Made by a program: the position numbers and the translations under genes
Notes under the pieces: generated by a model
The model's database searches: none
Seen by the model: only the letters and a program-made list of their open reading frames with translations
What the model was told of the DNA's origin: nothing
Assembly: GCF_003144115.1 (NCBI RefSeq)
Contig: NW_020312015.1
Coordinates: 511,042 to 575,041 of the forward strand
Source: Tilletiopsis washingtonensis
Taxonomy: Eukaryota; Basidiomycota; Exobasidiomycetes; Entylomatales
DNA length: 64,000 nucleotides
Reading direction: 5' to 3'
Part shown: piece after piece, positions 30,918 to 42,600 of the stretch
Layout: each line of letters starts with the position of its first letter
Position numbering within the stretch: the first letter of the stretch is position 1

Positions 30918-33900
30918 TCACACGCTCTGCGACACACCACGAGACGCACCTCGATGATCGACTTTTGCTGGGCGTTGCGCGAGCAACTGCACGAGGAGGG
31001 TCAGCGTGGTGCAGACGAGGCCACTCCCAATGTGCCGCACCGCCAGTAGTACTCCAGACTGTCGCTCTGGCCCAGCATCGTGAGAAACTCTGCGCGCAGA
31101 CAGTCAGCACGGGTCGCGCAGCGTCGGCGCCCGGCTCACCCTCGTCGTGCGTAATGACGATGAGCTGGAAGTTGCTCTGGTTGCGGCGCTCGCGGATGAC
31201 GCTGTCGCAGCGTGTCAGCTGTGCGGCTGGCGCACGTCGAGCGTGCCCACGCCCGACTCACTCGTTCAAGCTCTTCGCGAGGGCCAAGATGTTCTCCTTG
31301 TCGAGATTGGTCGTCTGGCGCCACGACGAGTCAGCGTGGCAGAGGGAGTGGCAGAGCAGTGGCGACTCACCGGCTCATCCAGCGCGAGGATGCCGCAGTT
31401 CTCGCCGAATCTGGCGTTGGGGGGCGGTCAGCGCCGGCCTCTCTCCCTCCGCTGCACGCCACGCACGAGTCGGCGAGCGCGAGACTGCTCAGGGCATCCC
31501 GCGTCAGCATCGCTCCAGTCTCACGTTGCGCCAGCCGTGCCACTCACCGGATGATGATCGAAGCGAGGACCTTTGTGTGTCGACGTGAGCGTCGCGCCGG
31601 CGAAACTGTCCATCACACTCACCTTCTGCCCGGCGCTGCATCGCCCACGCATGTCCATCTCGACGGTGTCCTTGACCATGCAGACGCGGTAGTAGTATGA
31701 GCGGCCGGCCTGGAGAGGCGCGTGAGCAGAAGCCAGGTCGAGCACTCGCACCGCGCGCACCTTGTTGCCCTCGTTGTCCGAGCGAATCGAGATGGTGTCG
31801 ATGTCTGCGCGAGGTCGTGAGTGCCGGCTCGGTGACCATGCCGCAGCCGCTCTCACCAGTGCCCTGATACGTGCGGCCCCAGAGGTAGCGGATCTGCGAC
31901 AAGAGCTGTCAGCGTAGCCTCACATGCCCTCGACCTGCTCCACCCACCTGCTCGTTGATCTCCTCCATCTTGATCGCATGGTAGCGCATGATGGCACTGC
32001 GACGCGTCAGCAAGCACCATCTACGCCCGCGCCTCTTCGCACTAGCAGCACGCACTTGTCCAGCGCCTTGCCGTACAGCTCCAGGTCGCGGTTCGCCATC
32101 TCGCCCGTCTTAAACGCAATGAGCTTCGCCGTGTAGCGCTTCTCGACGTTCTTGTAGTCCTCCTTGAGCTCCTGCTCGCGCCCGGTGATCTGCGAGCGCA
32201 GCGAGCTGATCTCGCCGCCGAGATGCGCCGCCTGGGCAAAGTCGCACGCTGCCGTGAGCATGGTGTCGCCTCTCTGTGGCACTCACTCACCTCGCCATTC
32301 AGCTCATTCTCCTTCTTCTTCGACTGGTTGTACTTGGCGTTCCACGTCTTGCTCGCCTCCGACGCCTCGTCGAGATTCAGACCATCGTGCTCGGCCTGGA
32401 TGCGCTGCACCTCGGCCTGCAGGTGGCGGTGGCGCAGATTGTCGTGGATGTTGCGCTCGGTCGCCTTGCTCTCGTTGAGGTCCTTCTCGATCTTGGCCGA
32501 CTCGACCTCGACGGCGGTGATGCTCTTCTGCACCGTCTGCATCTGGCCCTGTAGGTCGGCGATGGCGTCCTCGCACTCGCGCAGCTTCTCGTTGCCGCGC
32601 TGGGCGACGTAGCGACCGGCCTGCTCGTTGAGGTCGCGCAGGTGCTTGACAAGCCCAGACATGCGTGACGTCTCTGCGTGCAGAGCCTGCTCCCGCGCCG
32701 TCTGATCGGCCTTGAGCGCGTCGAGAGCTTCCTTGGCGCGACGGATCGGCGGGCCCGCCTTGGCAATGTCGTCGTCGAGCGTCTGCGAGAGGGTCAGCGA
32801 GCGACCGCCATGAGCATGCTTGCAGCTACATGCTCAGGACTCACCTGCGCCGCCTTCTGGGCGTCGGCCAGCTCCGCCTTGAGCTCCTGCGCGCGCACGA
32901 GCAGCGCCTCGCGCTTGCCGTGCTCCTGGCGCTTCGCCGCGACGCTCATCTCGGCCTGGTGGATGTCGCGCTCGTACTGCTGCAGCTTCGTCTGCTGGTG
33001 CTCGCGCTGGCTCTGCAGATCGAGCAGCTCGCGCTTGGCACGTTTGCTGGTGCAGAACGTCAGCCGCAAGCGCAGAGCCCGTGCCCGCTCTGACTCACAG
33101 CTTGTCGGTGAGCGCGTCAATCTCTTGCTGCACGTCGCCGCTGGTCCGCATCGTGCCCGTGCTCAGGAGGTCGTTCTCGAGACCCTCGACGTCCCGAGAC
33201 AGCGCGGTCGTCTCCTTGAGCAGCCGCGAGACGTCCGACGCGGCCTTCTTAAGACTGGCAATCTCGCGCAGCTCGGCGCGCAGAGCCTCGACGGCGGCAG
33301 ACGACTGCAGCGCACGTCAGCACTCCGTCTGCCACACACACGTCCGTCACTCACTCGTTCAGCCGCCCCGGTGGCCGCGGCGAGCCTCTCTTCCTCCTTC
33401 TTGACCTTGCGCTCCTCTGCCGGCACGTCCGTCTGCCGCAGTGCGTCCAGCGTGGCTTGCTTGGGCACGAGGCCCTGGAACTCTGCGAGCTGCGCTTTCC
33501 AGTCCTGGAGCTCGCGCGCGCTCTCCTCCAGCGAGCTGGGCGTCGTCTTGCGGATCTGCGCCTCGATCTGCGATGCAGTGGTCAGCGCAGGGCCGAGCGG
33601 CAACCACGCTCGCGCGTACCCAGGTGGTGATGCCGGGCAGCTCCTCGTCGCTGATGCCGCGGTTGCAGGCGAGGCACGAGTGCCGCGTCTGCGCCGCGGT
33701 CTTGACACGCTTGAAGAACTCGGCCGCATGGCCGGCGCCACTGATCACTCTACGGGCGCCGACAGACGTCGATGAGCAGCGCACAGGACGCACGCGCGGC
33801 AGCGCTCACTCTGCAAGGTACTGCGACTCCCTCTCGCACTCGCGCACTGCCGTAGGCAGATCGGCAAACTCGCCGTCCGCCAAGGCTACGCGGATCTCCT

Positions 33901-36526
33901 GCTCGATGGCTGCGAGAGGCGGGTGAGCAAGTGCGCACACATGCCTGCGCCGGCACTCACCGTCGGCGCGAGCCTTCATGTCTCGCAGCGTGGCGCGCGC
34001 AAACGACAGGCTCGACTCGATGCGCTGTAGATCCTTGCTCGCCGCCGCGTCGCTGCGCTCCAGGCTGCTGAGCTCGCCTTCCTTGGACCTGCAGCGGAAG
34101 GCGTCAGTCCTGCACGCCACACACTCACGGCACACTCACGCCACAACGAGGTTGATGTCGTTCTCGAGGCGCAGAGCGACCGGCGCGCGGCCCGTGTGCT
34201 GCTCGATCGCAGCGCCGTGGCACTGCAGGCTGCACCGACAGTCAGCTGCGGCCGCCTCGCCGTCCCGCAGCGCACCCACAGGCTCTGGATCTCCTGCTCC
34301 TTGGCGCTGCGCTCCCCCTTCTTGACGTCGAGACGCGCACGAAAGTCGGCATGCCGGTTGAGGCTGTTCAGCTCGACGGTGAGGTCCTCGCGAGTCTGGT
34401 CCAGGTCGCGGATCTCCTTGTTCTTCTCGCGCATGCGCCCGTCGACGTCGGCGCGCGTGGTCTCTGCCTTGAGGGCACTCAGCTTGGCCTTTGCGTCATC
34501 CCAGTCCTTCGTGGCAGCCTCGACGTCTGCCGAGGTGACCGCAACGCCGTCGAGGTCGTCTTGCGCACGCATGATGCGGTCGCGGAGCTTGCGCTGTACA
34601 CAGCAAACGTCAGGCAGCAAGCCGGAGACCTCCCGGGCTCGACTCACCATGGCGTCTCCCGCATTCTCGCGCTCCGTCTGCTTGGATCGCAGTTCGCTGC
34701 GCAGCTCCTGCCACTGGGCCGTCATCTCGGCGTCCTTCTTCGCTCCGTCACTCTGCAGAGAGAGGCGATCAGCAAGCAGCCGCACAGCCGAGCACGCACG
34801 AGCTCACCCTCAGCGCCTGGAGCTCGCTCGCGACGCGGCGCGCATTGTCGCCCACGCGCGTCTCGAAGTCGGCGATCTGCGCGTCGGAGAGGCCTCCCGT
34901 GTCGAAGCCCTTGATGCCGAGCTCGCCGCTCATGCTGCGAATCTCGGCCTCGCGCGCCTCGACTGCCTGGTGGTGGTGCTGGAGCGGCGCGCGGTCAGCC
35001 AGCAGCTCGCACCGTCGCGTCTGCCACTGCTCACCTTGCGGTCATTCTCCAGGCCGCCCTTCTCGCCGATCCTGCGGCCGCGCAGCGCCTCGAGACGTGC
35101 CACCTCGTCCTTCTTGTCCTCGATCTTGCGGTTGAGCTCTGCCTTGCGTCGGCGCTGCTGGTCGAGGTGCTCGCCGAAGCGCTCCTTGCGCTTCTGCAGC
35201 TCCGCCTCGGGCTCTGTTGCAGGCGCACAGGCCGGTCAGTTCGCGGCATGGCTCTGGCCCAGGCCCACCACAGCACAGGGGCGCACACGCACCGTCGATC
35301 GGCGTCATTGTCGAGCGCAACTCCTCCATGTTCTCCGTGAAGAGCTTGATCTTCTCCTCCATGGCCTCTGCACGCGCAACCGTCTCGCGGAACTGCACGG
35401 CCTTGTTGTAGAAGTCCTTGTTGTCGTTGGTCAGCTTCTCGATCGTCTCGTTGAGGTCGTCGAGGTGCGACTCCTTCTCCGCCAGGCTGCTCTCGAGACG
35501 GCGCTTCTTGTCCTTGATCTGCAACGGCAGGCAGTGTGTCAGCGCGGAGGCCCACACCCGGACGGCCGACGCACCGCATCAGCGCGCTCCTTGTCCGTCT
35601 TGAGCCCCTCGAGCTCGGCCCGCTGCACCTTGAGCTCGACGGCCTGCTCCTTGCGCAGCGACTTGATGTTGTCCAGCGCCTTTGTGTACCTGCCAGAGCG
35701 TCAGCGCAGCGCCCATGCGCACCCGGCCGCGACAACGCACCGCGTCGCCTCGAAGATGTCGTCAAACTTCTTCTTCAGCGTCGCCGGCTCGGAGAGCGGC
35801 CAGTTCGACTCCTCCTGGTGGCAGAAGATGACGTTGTCGAGGATCGCCTTGGACACGCCGAGCAGGCGCGGGATCTCCGTGTCGAGGTCCGCGCACTTGG
35901 TCGACAGCACGGTGCGCTGCGGGGCGGCCGTGAGCGGCACAGCGGCCGGGCGGTCGCAGCCGCGCTCACCTTGTTCTTCTTGTTCTCATCGTCGACCTGC
36001 AGCAGGCTCTCCAGCGTCTTCATCGTGAGGCCCGTCGTCTTCTTCTTCGAGACCTGCAGGTTGCGCACGCAGTTGATGCGCACGTGGTTCGTGTTGTAGA
36101 AGCGCAGGCGCACCTGCGCCTTGACCTCGTTGGTCGCGGCCATCTGGGGAGGGGTGTGAGCAGAGGCGGGGTGCGGCCGTGAGTTGCGAAGGCCCACGCA
36201 CAGTCGGGTCGTGCACAAAGGCGCCGCCCTTGGTGTTGGGCGGCAGGTCGCCAGTCGTCGCATACTTGAGACACTCGATGATCGTCTGCGCATGCGGCAT
36301 CAGCAATGCGGCCGTGTCAGCGGCGACACGCAGCACGCACCGTCTTGCCGCTGCCGTTGTAGCCGACGATGACGGTGAGCGGATTGTAGAACTGAATGAT
36401 GTTGATGCCCTTGTCGTCGAAGGAGCGGATGCCACGAATGGCCAGCTCTGCGCGGGCGAGCAGCAGGCGTCAGCAACACGACGCACCGCTGCGCATCTGA
36501 GCCGGCGCACTGTCGAGCGACGCCAT
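30918..36526 (-). CDS. RAD50: DNA repair protein Rad50 (MRN/MRX complex ATPase)
   Basis: Rad50 is the SMC-like ATPase of the Mre11-Rad50-Nbs1 complex in double-strand break repair and telomere upkeep. I traced 30 exons in phase from 36526-36487, 36447-36341, 36285-36202 and 36143-35970 through the long coil to 31089-31041 and 30986-30950; about 1327 residues. Visible: [13 protein letters not shown], Walker A GYNGSGKT (42-49), [13 protein letters not shown], long heptad coils, zinc hook CLACNRG (~694-700), signature [18 protein letters not shown], and Walker [18 protein letters not shown], then VITHDE. One exon is 18 nt (31484-31467). The C-terminus is uncertain: a 23 nt intron (30949-30927) gives the family-like end IIESV at 30918; without it the frame runs on to 30653. 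Confidence 0.95.
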
Positions 36527-38158
36527 GCTGCCCTCGTGGGCGCGCGGGAAGCGCAGGAGAGTTCCGCACTCTCTAGCCCACGAGGTTCTGAGCGACGCAG
36601 CCTTGGGTTGTCAGGCGGGCGGGCTGAGAGGCGAGAAGGGGGGAATGATGTGGAGGGGAAGCAAGGCTGCGCGCGCGCACTTTACGCGTCCTGCGCCTCG
36701 CGCGCCGCGGCCGCCGCGGAGCCGTGTTGCTCACGCCTGCGCGCGCCTCGGTCTCGCGCGCAGATTCCTCAGCCAGGCGCGCCGGCTCGCCGCTTCGCCG
36801 CACCGCTGGGCTCATACACAGCTCACACATCGTCCTGCAACCTCGGCCACTGCACAAGCGCATGCGCTGTGCTCGCTCAGAGCGGCAACAGGCCCCACAG
36901 CCCACGCGACAGTCCGAACACGAGGCACCCGCCCCAGACGCTTGCGTCATGTTCCAGCGCACCTCGAGCGGCTGCTAACCGCCTCGGTAGCACGGCGCAG
37001 CCTGCTAACGCTCAGCTGCAGGCGCTCGAGGTCTCGATCTCTCCAGCAGGCGCATCATGGCTGTGGTGTGTCCGCCATGCCTTCCGCGGCGTTCTCATCG
37101 CCGTCACGCGCCGCATGCGCCAAATTGTGAGCGTGCGACGTCGAGCGCTGACCTGGCTCGAGACTGCGCCCTCCCTGCGCCTCGTCTCGCGACTTGCAGG
37201 TCGCAGCAAGGAAAGCCACGAGGCGGCTGTGTGAGCGGGCGCGGGCTCAAAACTCGTCGCCGCGCAGTAAATGGGCGTTTGCAGGCGCGCTTCTGCGGCG
37301 CGGTGGCGTTGCCTTTTCTGCCAGACTTTGCCGCCACTCTCCATTACTGCTCGCTGCGAGTCTCCGTGACACGGCTCACCACTTCCGATAGCGTGAGGAG
37401 GTCCTGCACAACGTCTCCTGTGGGACCCAGACTGCTCCAAGCTCATAGCGGCATTGGCAGACAGTCAGCGCCTGAGGGCAGCAACGAAGCGGGTTCTTGC
37501 CGCACTTCCCACCAGACCTGACGCGCACGGTTTCTTGCATCGATTGGCGTGCGCTGCGTGCTGCACAAGCTGAGACGCAGCGCGAGAGCGGCTGTGCGCG
37601 CCTCGGCGCCCGGCAAGGGCCTCTTAGTGCCTTACGATGGTCCGCTGAACCGTCACTCGCTAGCACAGCAGCGCAAAGCCGATCCCGAGCTGGACAGCCC
37701 GGAGCCATACGAGCCGGGCAGTGTAGATGCGGAACAAGCGCGGCCACAGGTGCCTGGAAGCCGAAGTGCCGCCAGAGCGTCTCGGTGCAGGCCTGCGGCA
37801 GCTGCCAGAGGCTCACGCGCTAGCTAGCGTAGATGTGGATGCTGTGCAGAAACGCTGTGGGAGACAGCTGCGCCTGTGCAGAGGGGTGGGCAGACGACGC
37901 CTTCGCTCGGGCAGAGAGAGGCGAGGCGGGCGCGGCTGCAGACGCGTCAACGCCGCGCGCGGCGTTTTGCAGAATGTTCGCGTGTCTTTTCCACCCGCGG
38001 GCGACACGTCGGCGCGCTGCGCCGCGGCGAAGCATCTCCGCGGCGCCGCAAGCGGCAACCGAGTAGCGGGCCGCGCATGCGCGTGCGGCCTGGCTCAGTG
38101 CCACCACCTTCCTCTCACCCACCCGTTCCCATCGTCACCCCCACCGCAAACGCCCAGC
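36527..38158. other. 1.6 kb intergenic region between RAD50 and PHO88
   Basis: Divergent interval carrying both promoters. Frames are short and mostly Arg/Ala-rich. One plus-strand frame at 37549-37827 has a more protein-like middle (LLVPYDGPLNRHSLAQQRK) but no family or flanking splice structure. Nothing else is seen. Confidence 0.4.
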
Positions 38159-39268
38159 ATGTCCGCTGCTGTGATGAACGTGCGTACGCAGCCGGGACTC
38201 TCCGCCCGCGCGCCCTTGGCGGCACACCTCCATCTGCGCACGGCGCGAGGCTTCCGCCGTGCTTGCGCGCGCACGGCCGTCAGACACTTTGCGCCGTTGC
38301 CGTGCGATGCGCGCATCGCTGCGATGCAGCACGCCACTTGCTCGATCTGGCAGTCGCACAGGCGATGCGCAGCACCATTCACAGCGGCGAGCAACTCGGC
38401 ATGCAGCGCACGCCTGGCGGCCCTGCCAGTGCGCGGCGCGATCTCCTGAGCCCGCCGGTTTGGCGCTAGCATCTCAGCCGGATGTGCAGCCGTCTGCTGG
38501 CTAGTGTCTCGCCCTACCCGTTCTGACGCCTCTCTTCTACAGCTGGCCTTCATGTTTGGCGCCATGCAGGTCGCCAAGCGCATCCCCTTTGACGACAAGC
38601 CGGAGTACATCCTCTACGCCCGGGCGGCGTACGTGGGCGCCCAGCTGCTCTGTCTGCTCATCAACTACGTGATCTCGCTGCGCATCAAGTCGAAGAACGA
38701 CCTGCGCGTGCTCAAGTACGTCGAGCCCAAGAGCGCCATGAGCCAGGAGCCCGGCGAGCTCGTCACGACGACGAACCGCGACTACGACCTCGCCGAGGTC
38801 AGCAAGGCCACGCGCGGCGTCCTCATGGGCACGCTGATGGTCGGCTTCATGCACCTCTACATGGGCTACACGAACCCGTGAGTCATGCGAGATGCGCTGC
38901 GAAAAGCACGCCTGATTGGCACACGTGCCGCTTTGCTTGGCAACGCCGCACACCGGCTGATCGATGTCCTGCCCGTGACCAGCCTCGTGATCCAGTCGAT
39001 CCTGCCCGTCAAGAACGCGCTCGAGTCCAAGGAGGCGATGATCTGGCTGTGGGGCAAGGAGGGCGCGGAGGAGTACAAGCGCCCCTTCAAGGCGGCGCCG
39101 GGCATGTTCGGTGAGTTGTGCTGGCCCTGTTGCTCTCGCCACACCTCTCACGTCTGCTCTGCTTCAGGCATGGGCGGCCCGCAGGGACCGCAGACGGACA
39201 AGGCTGCTATCGCCGCCGCGGAGCGGGCTGGCGGCGCGTCGGCCGCTGGCGACAAGAAGGCCGAGTAA
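38159..39268 (+). CDS. PHO88: Pho88/Snd3 ER membrane targeting protein
   Basis: Pho88 (Snd3) is an ER membrane protein of the SND targeting route, first found through phosphate uptake in yeast. Four exons: 38159-38179, 38543-38877, 38983-39110, 39168-39268; 194 residues. Exon 1 codes only seven residues (MSAAVMN). The core LAFMFGAMQVAKRIPFDDKP, EYILYARAAYVGAQLLCLLI, KNDLRVLKYVEPKSAM, then a second hydrophobic segment VLMGTLMVGFMHLYMG and LVIQSILPVKNALESKEAMI match the family throughout. The C-terminal tail is Ala/Lys-rich. The first intron is 363 nt, far longer than the rest, so the tiny first exon depends on that call; the alternative is a start inside exon 2. Confidence 0.92.
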
Positions 39269-39671
39269 AGGCCGGGAAGTGACATGCAGCTCCGCCGCCG
39301 CCCAAGCTCAAGATGCACGTCTTCTCCCGGGTCCATCGATAGAGTCGCCGCCGCCTCCCCCGCATCCTCTGTACAAATCTGCCGTCGCGATGGCGCAGCG
39401 TCGAATGGGACGCCAAAAGCTGAATCGCAGGATGTGCTCTGCCCGTCTGGCGTTGCGCAGCATGGCTCAGACTCGCATTGGCGCTGATGGGGATGGTGTT
39501 ACACATGTGGACGTGACTGGTGTGGAAGTAGACGGGACGTATGGGTGGGAGAGGACCGGAATCTTGCGGAGTGGCCGGGCGCGGGAGTAGCGGACGGCCG
39601 CACTGGGGCCGCAGGCGTATGCGCATGCGGCCGAGCGTCGTGGAGGGGCGGCGCGAACACGATGCCATGGC
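39269..39671. other. Convergent intergenic region
   Basis: About 400 bp between the PHO88 and SUMO-protease stops. No gene seen. Confidence 0.45.
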
Positions 39672-42600
39672 CTAGACGGCCTCGACGCCGCCGCTGGAAG
39701 CCGCCGACGGGGCCGGCGGCGATGCGGCGTCTTGGTTGGTTGCGCTGGGCGGCTGGGCGGCTGGCGCGGCTGGGACGGCGCTGCTTGCTTGCGCGGCCTG
39801 CGCCTCGAGCTTCCGGCGCTTCTTCTGCTCGTCGTGCGCGCGCTTGGCTGTCTCCCAGGAGACCGCGAGCGCCTCGATCTCGTCGCGCCAACGAGCGCGC
39901 GCGCCAGGCAGCACATCGGTGCGCCACAGCGCATGGTCGCGCTCGCGCGAGGGAATGACGTCCTCGATGAAGCGCTGCGGCGCAGCGAAGAAGCACTCGA
40001 ACGTGTGCAGAACGTAGACGCCACAGTCGCTGAGATTCGGCTGCTGGGGCATCGCGACATCCTGCAGGGCACAGCCGAGCGTCAGACAGACGGCAAGCAC
40101 GCCGAGGCGCGATCCACTCACGATGTGCTCCGTCTTCAACAGCTCCTCCTTCTTGAGCTCACCGGGCGGCGTCTGGGCACGCAGCGACAGGTGCTGACGA
40201 GTAAGGTATCCGGCGAGATTCGTGCGCACCGCCTGGTGCTTGCCTCCGAGCGAATCGAAGATGCAGACGGTGGTGCTGTCCTTGAGCCAGCCGCGGTAGC
40301 GCTCAGTAACCTCCAGCGACTTCTGCGGCACCGGCTTCGGCTTGACGGGATCGCGCTGCTGCTGCTGCTTGCCGTACTTCGCGCCCGAGGTGCTGCTCTG
40401 CGCCGTCGCGCGCTGCGCACCCGGCCGGCCTGCTGTGCTGGCAGACGGCCCGGTGCGCGAGGGAGGAGGAGGTGTGGGCGAAGGCGACGGCGTACGATTC
40501 TCGCCCGGCCTGATGAGCGTGGGGCCACCGCCCCGCAAAAGACCGCGGCCCTTGTTGCTGAGCATGAGGTCATCCCTCGCCGGCGCGTCTGAGTCTGCAT
40601 CTCCGCGTCGCGCCTTCTTGCGTGGCGAGGCGGAAGGCGAGACGGCACCGCCGAGCGCAAGAGCTTCGCCTTGCTGCTGCGTGGTCGCACGTGTGGCGGG
40701 CAGGGGGATGGCTGCTGCTGGAGCGCGCGGGAAAGGCTCGCTCTCGTCGCCAGACTCAGGAAGCTCGATGACTCTGCTGGGCGCTCCGCCTGAAGCTTTC
40801 GAAGCAGAGCCTGAAGACTGTGCCCTGCTGCGCTTCTTGCGAGACTGGTCCTGTGCGGATGCGTCGATGCGCTGCTTGATCGGCGACGATGCAGCGTGCC
40901 TCACTTCGACTGCGCACATGCCCGGATCCGAGGCGTGCTCTTGCTGAGCACTGCTCGTCGCAGACGAGGACGATTCCTTAATGGAAGCTGGCACCATGGC
41001 GTCCTCGGGGATTGTCGCAGTCATGCCGTGTCGCCTGTTTGACTGCTCCACCGTGCTGAGAGCGGCGGGCGTGTCTGAGGGAGGCGGCGTGCCGAGCTCG
41101 GAGCTGTCGGGCGCGGACGAGCTGATGGACGCCAGGCCTGCGGACTCGTCAACAGACGTCGACACCGAGCCCTTCATTGCCACGTCCGAGACGTCGGAGC
41201 AGGCCTGCGGCGTCAGCATGCCCATTGGCGCGGCGCTGTCGGATGCGGCATGGTCTGCGGCAGGCGAGGTGCCGCAGTCGAGCTCAATCGCTGGGATAGG
41301 CTGCTCAGCTGCCGGTGCGGCCATGTCCACGTCGTTGAGCGGACTGGCTCGGCCGCTGACGGGCGCCGGTGCGGGCGGTGAGGACGCGGCGGCCACGGCG
41401 TCCTCCATCTCATCGTCGCTGAGGACCACGCCCTTCACTACGCTGCGGCGAGTCTGGCGACGCTCGACTGGCGCCACAGAGTCTGCAGTACGCTCTGCCT
41501 CCTCGATCGCGCGCTTCTCGAGCGCGTGTGGAGCGATGCAGAAGGACGGGTTGACGACGATCGCCAGGTACCAGTGCAGATGCTCGTTGATCGGCACGAC
41601 GAGGTACTTCTTCTCGAACACGTTCGTCTTGGCCCACTTGCGCACCGATTCAAAGCCCGCTGCCTTGTCCTTGTTCTCGGTAAGGCGCTTGTAGAAGAAC
41701 GACGAGAAGATGTGGATCTGCGCGGCGAGCGCGGGATTCTGCTGTCTGATCTTCTCGTGCAGCAGACTCAGCCCGAGCTCGATGATTGTGTCGTTCACTG
41801 CACGCGGGCGGCAACGGCGCGTCAGATGGGTGCAACAGGCGTCGCTAACGCTGGCGGCACTCACGGAACTCGTCATCGCAGAGCTTCTCGATGTCCGTGT
41901 TGAACACGGCGACGCCGCGCACGCTCGGATCGTCCGGATAGCGCAGGCGCTGGACTTCCTGCTCAGGCAGAATCTTGCGGCGCCCTAGCTGCACTTCGTT
42001 GTCCGACGAGCACCTGGTGTCGGGCGCGCCTTTCGCTCCGCCGCTCGGACTTCGCTCCGCGCGCGACGCTCGCAGCTGGCCTTGCGGGCTGCGTTCGCGG
42101 CGCGAGATCGCCGGTGCTGCGGCGCTTTTGGTCGCCGAACGCGCCGGCGCCACCGCATTTGCACTACCGGCTGAGGGTCTGGGTTTCGGGCGTTCTGCAC
42201 GCGAAGGCGGCTTCGCCTTTGTGCTGTCGGCGGCACCCGCTGAAGCATTGTCGAGATCTATGAGCGCTTTGACAGTGTCGTCAGGCAGCAGAATGATGTT
42301 GCCCAGGGCCTTTGGGCAAGGCGGATAGCGCTTCTCCTGTCCGAAGCGCTCGGCGACCGTGGGCCAGTTGTCCACAGTAGCGTCCTCTTCCCGGTCGAAG
42401 ATGAAGGTGTGCTTAGTGTTCGACGAGTCTGCGGCGATGCGAGTGGTTCAGCTATGGCCGCGCGCCCCGAGCCGGCTTCTGAACGCACTCTCGTCCCATT
42501 CAAGGAAATGCTGGCGCAGCTCATGGTTGGCCTTGCTCGCATGATCGAGGTTGAGCATGAGAAATGGGGACGCGGGACCGCCATACTGCGGCCAATGAGC

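Noticed and set aside
34196-36028. 610-codon open frame on the plus strand
   Set aside because: It lies antisense to RAD50 exons whose translation is unmistakable; its residues are Arg/Ser/Leu-rich shadow sequence.
37549-37827. 92-codon plus-strand frame between RAD50 and PHO88
   Set aside because: Part of it looks protein-like, but there is no family match, no supporting exon and a competing frame on the other strand.
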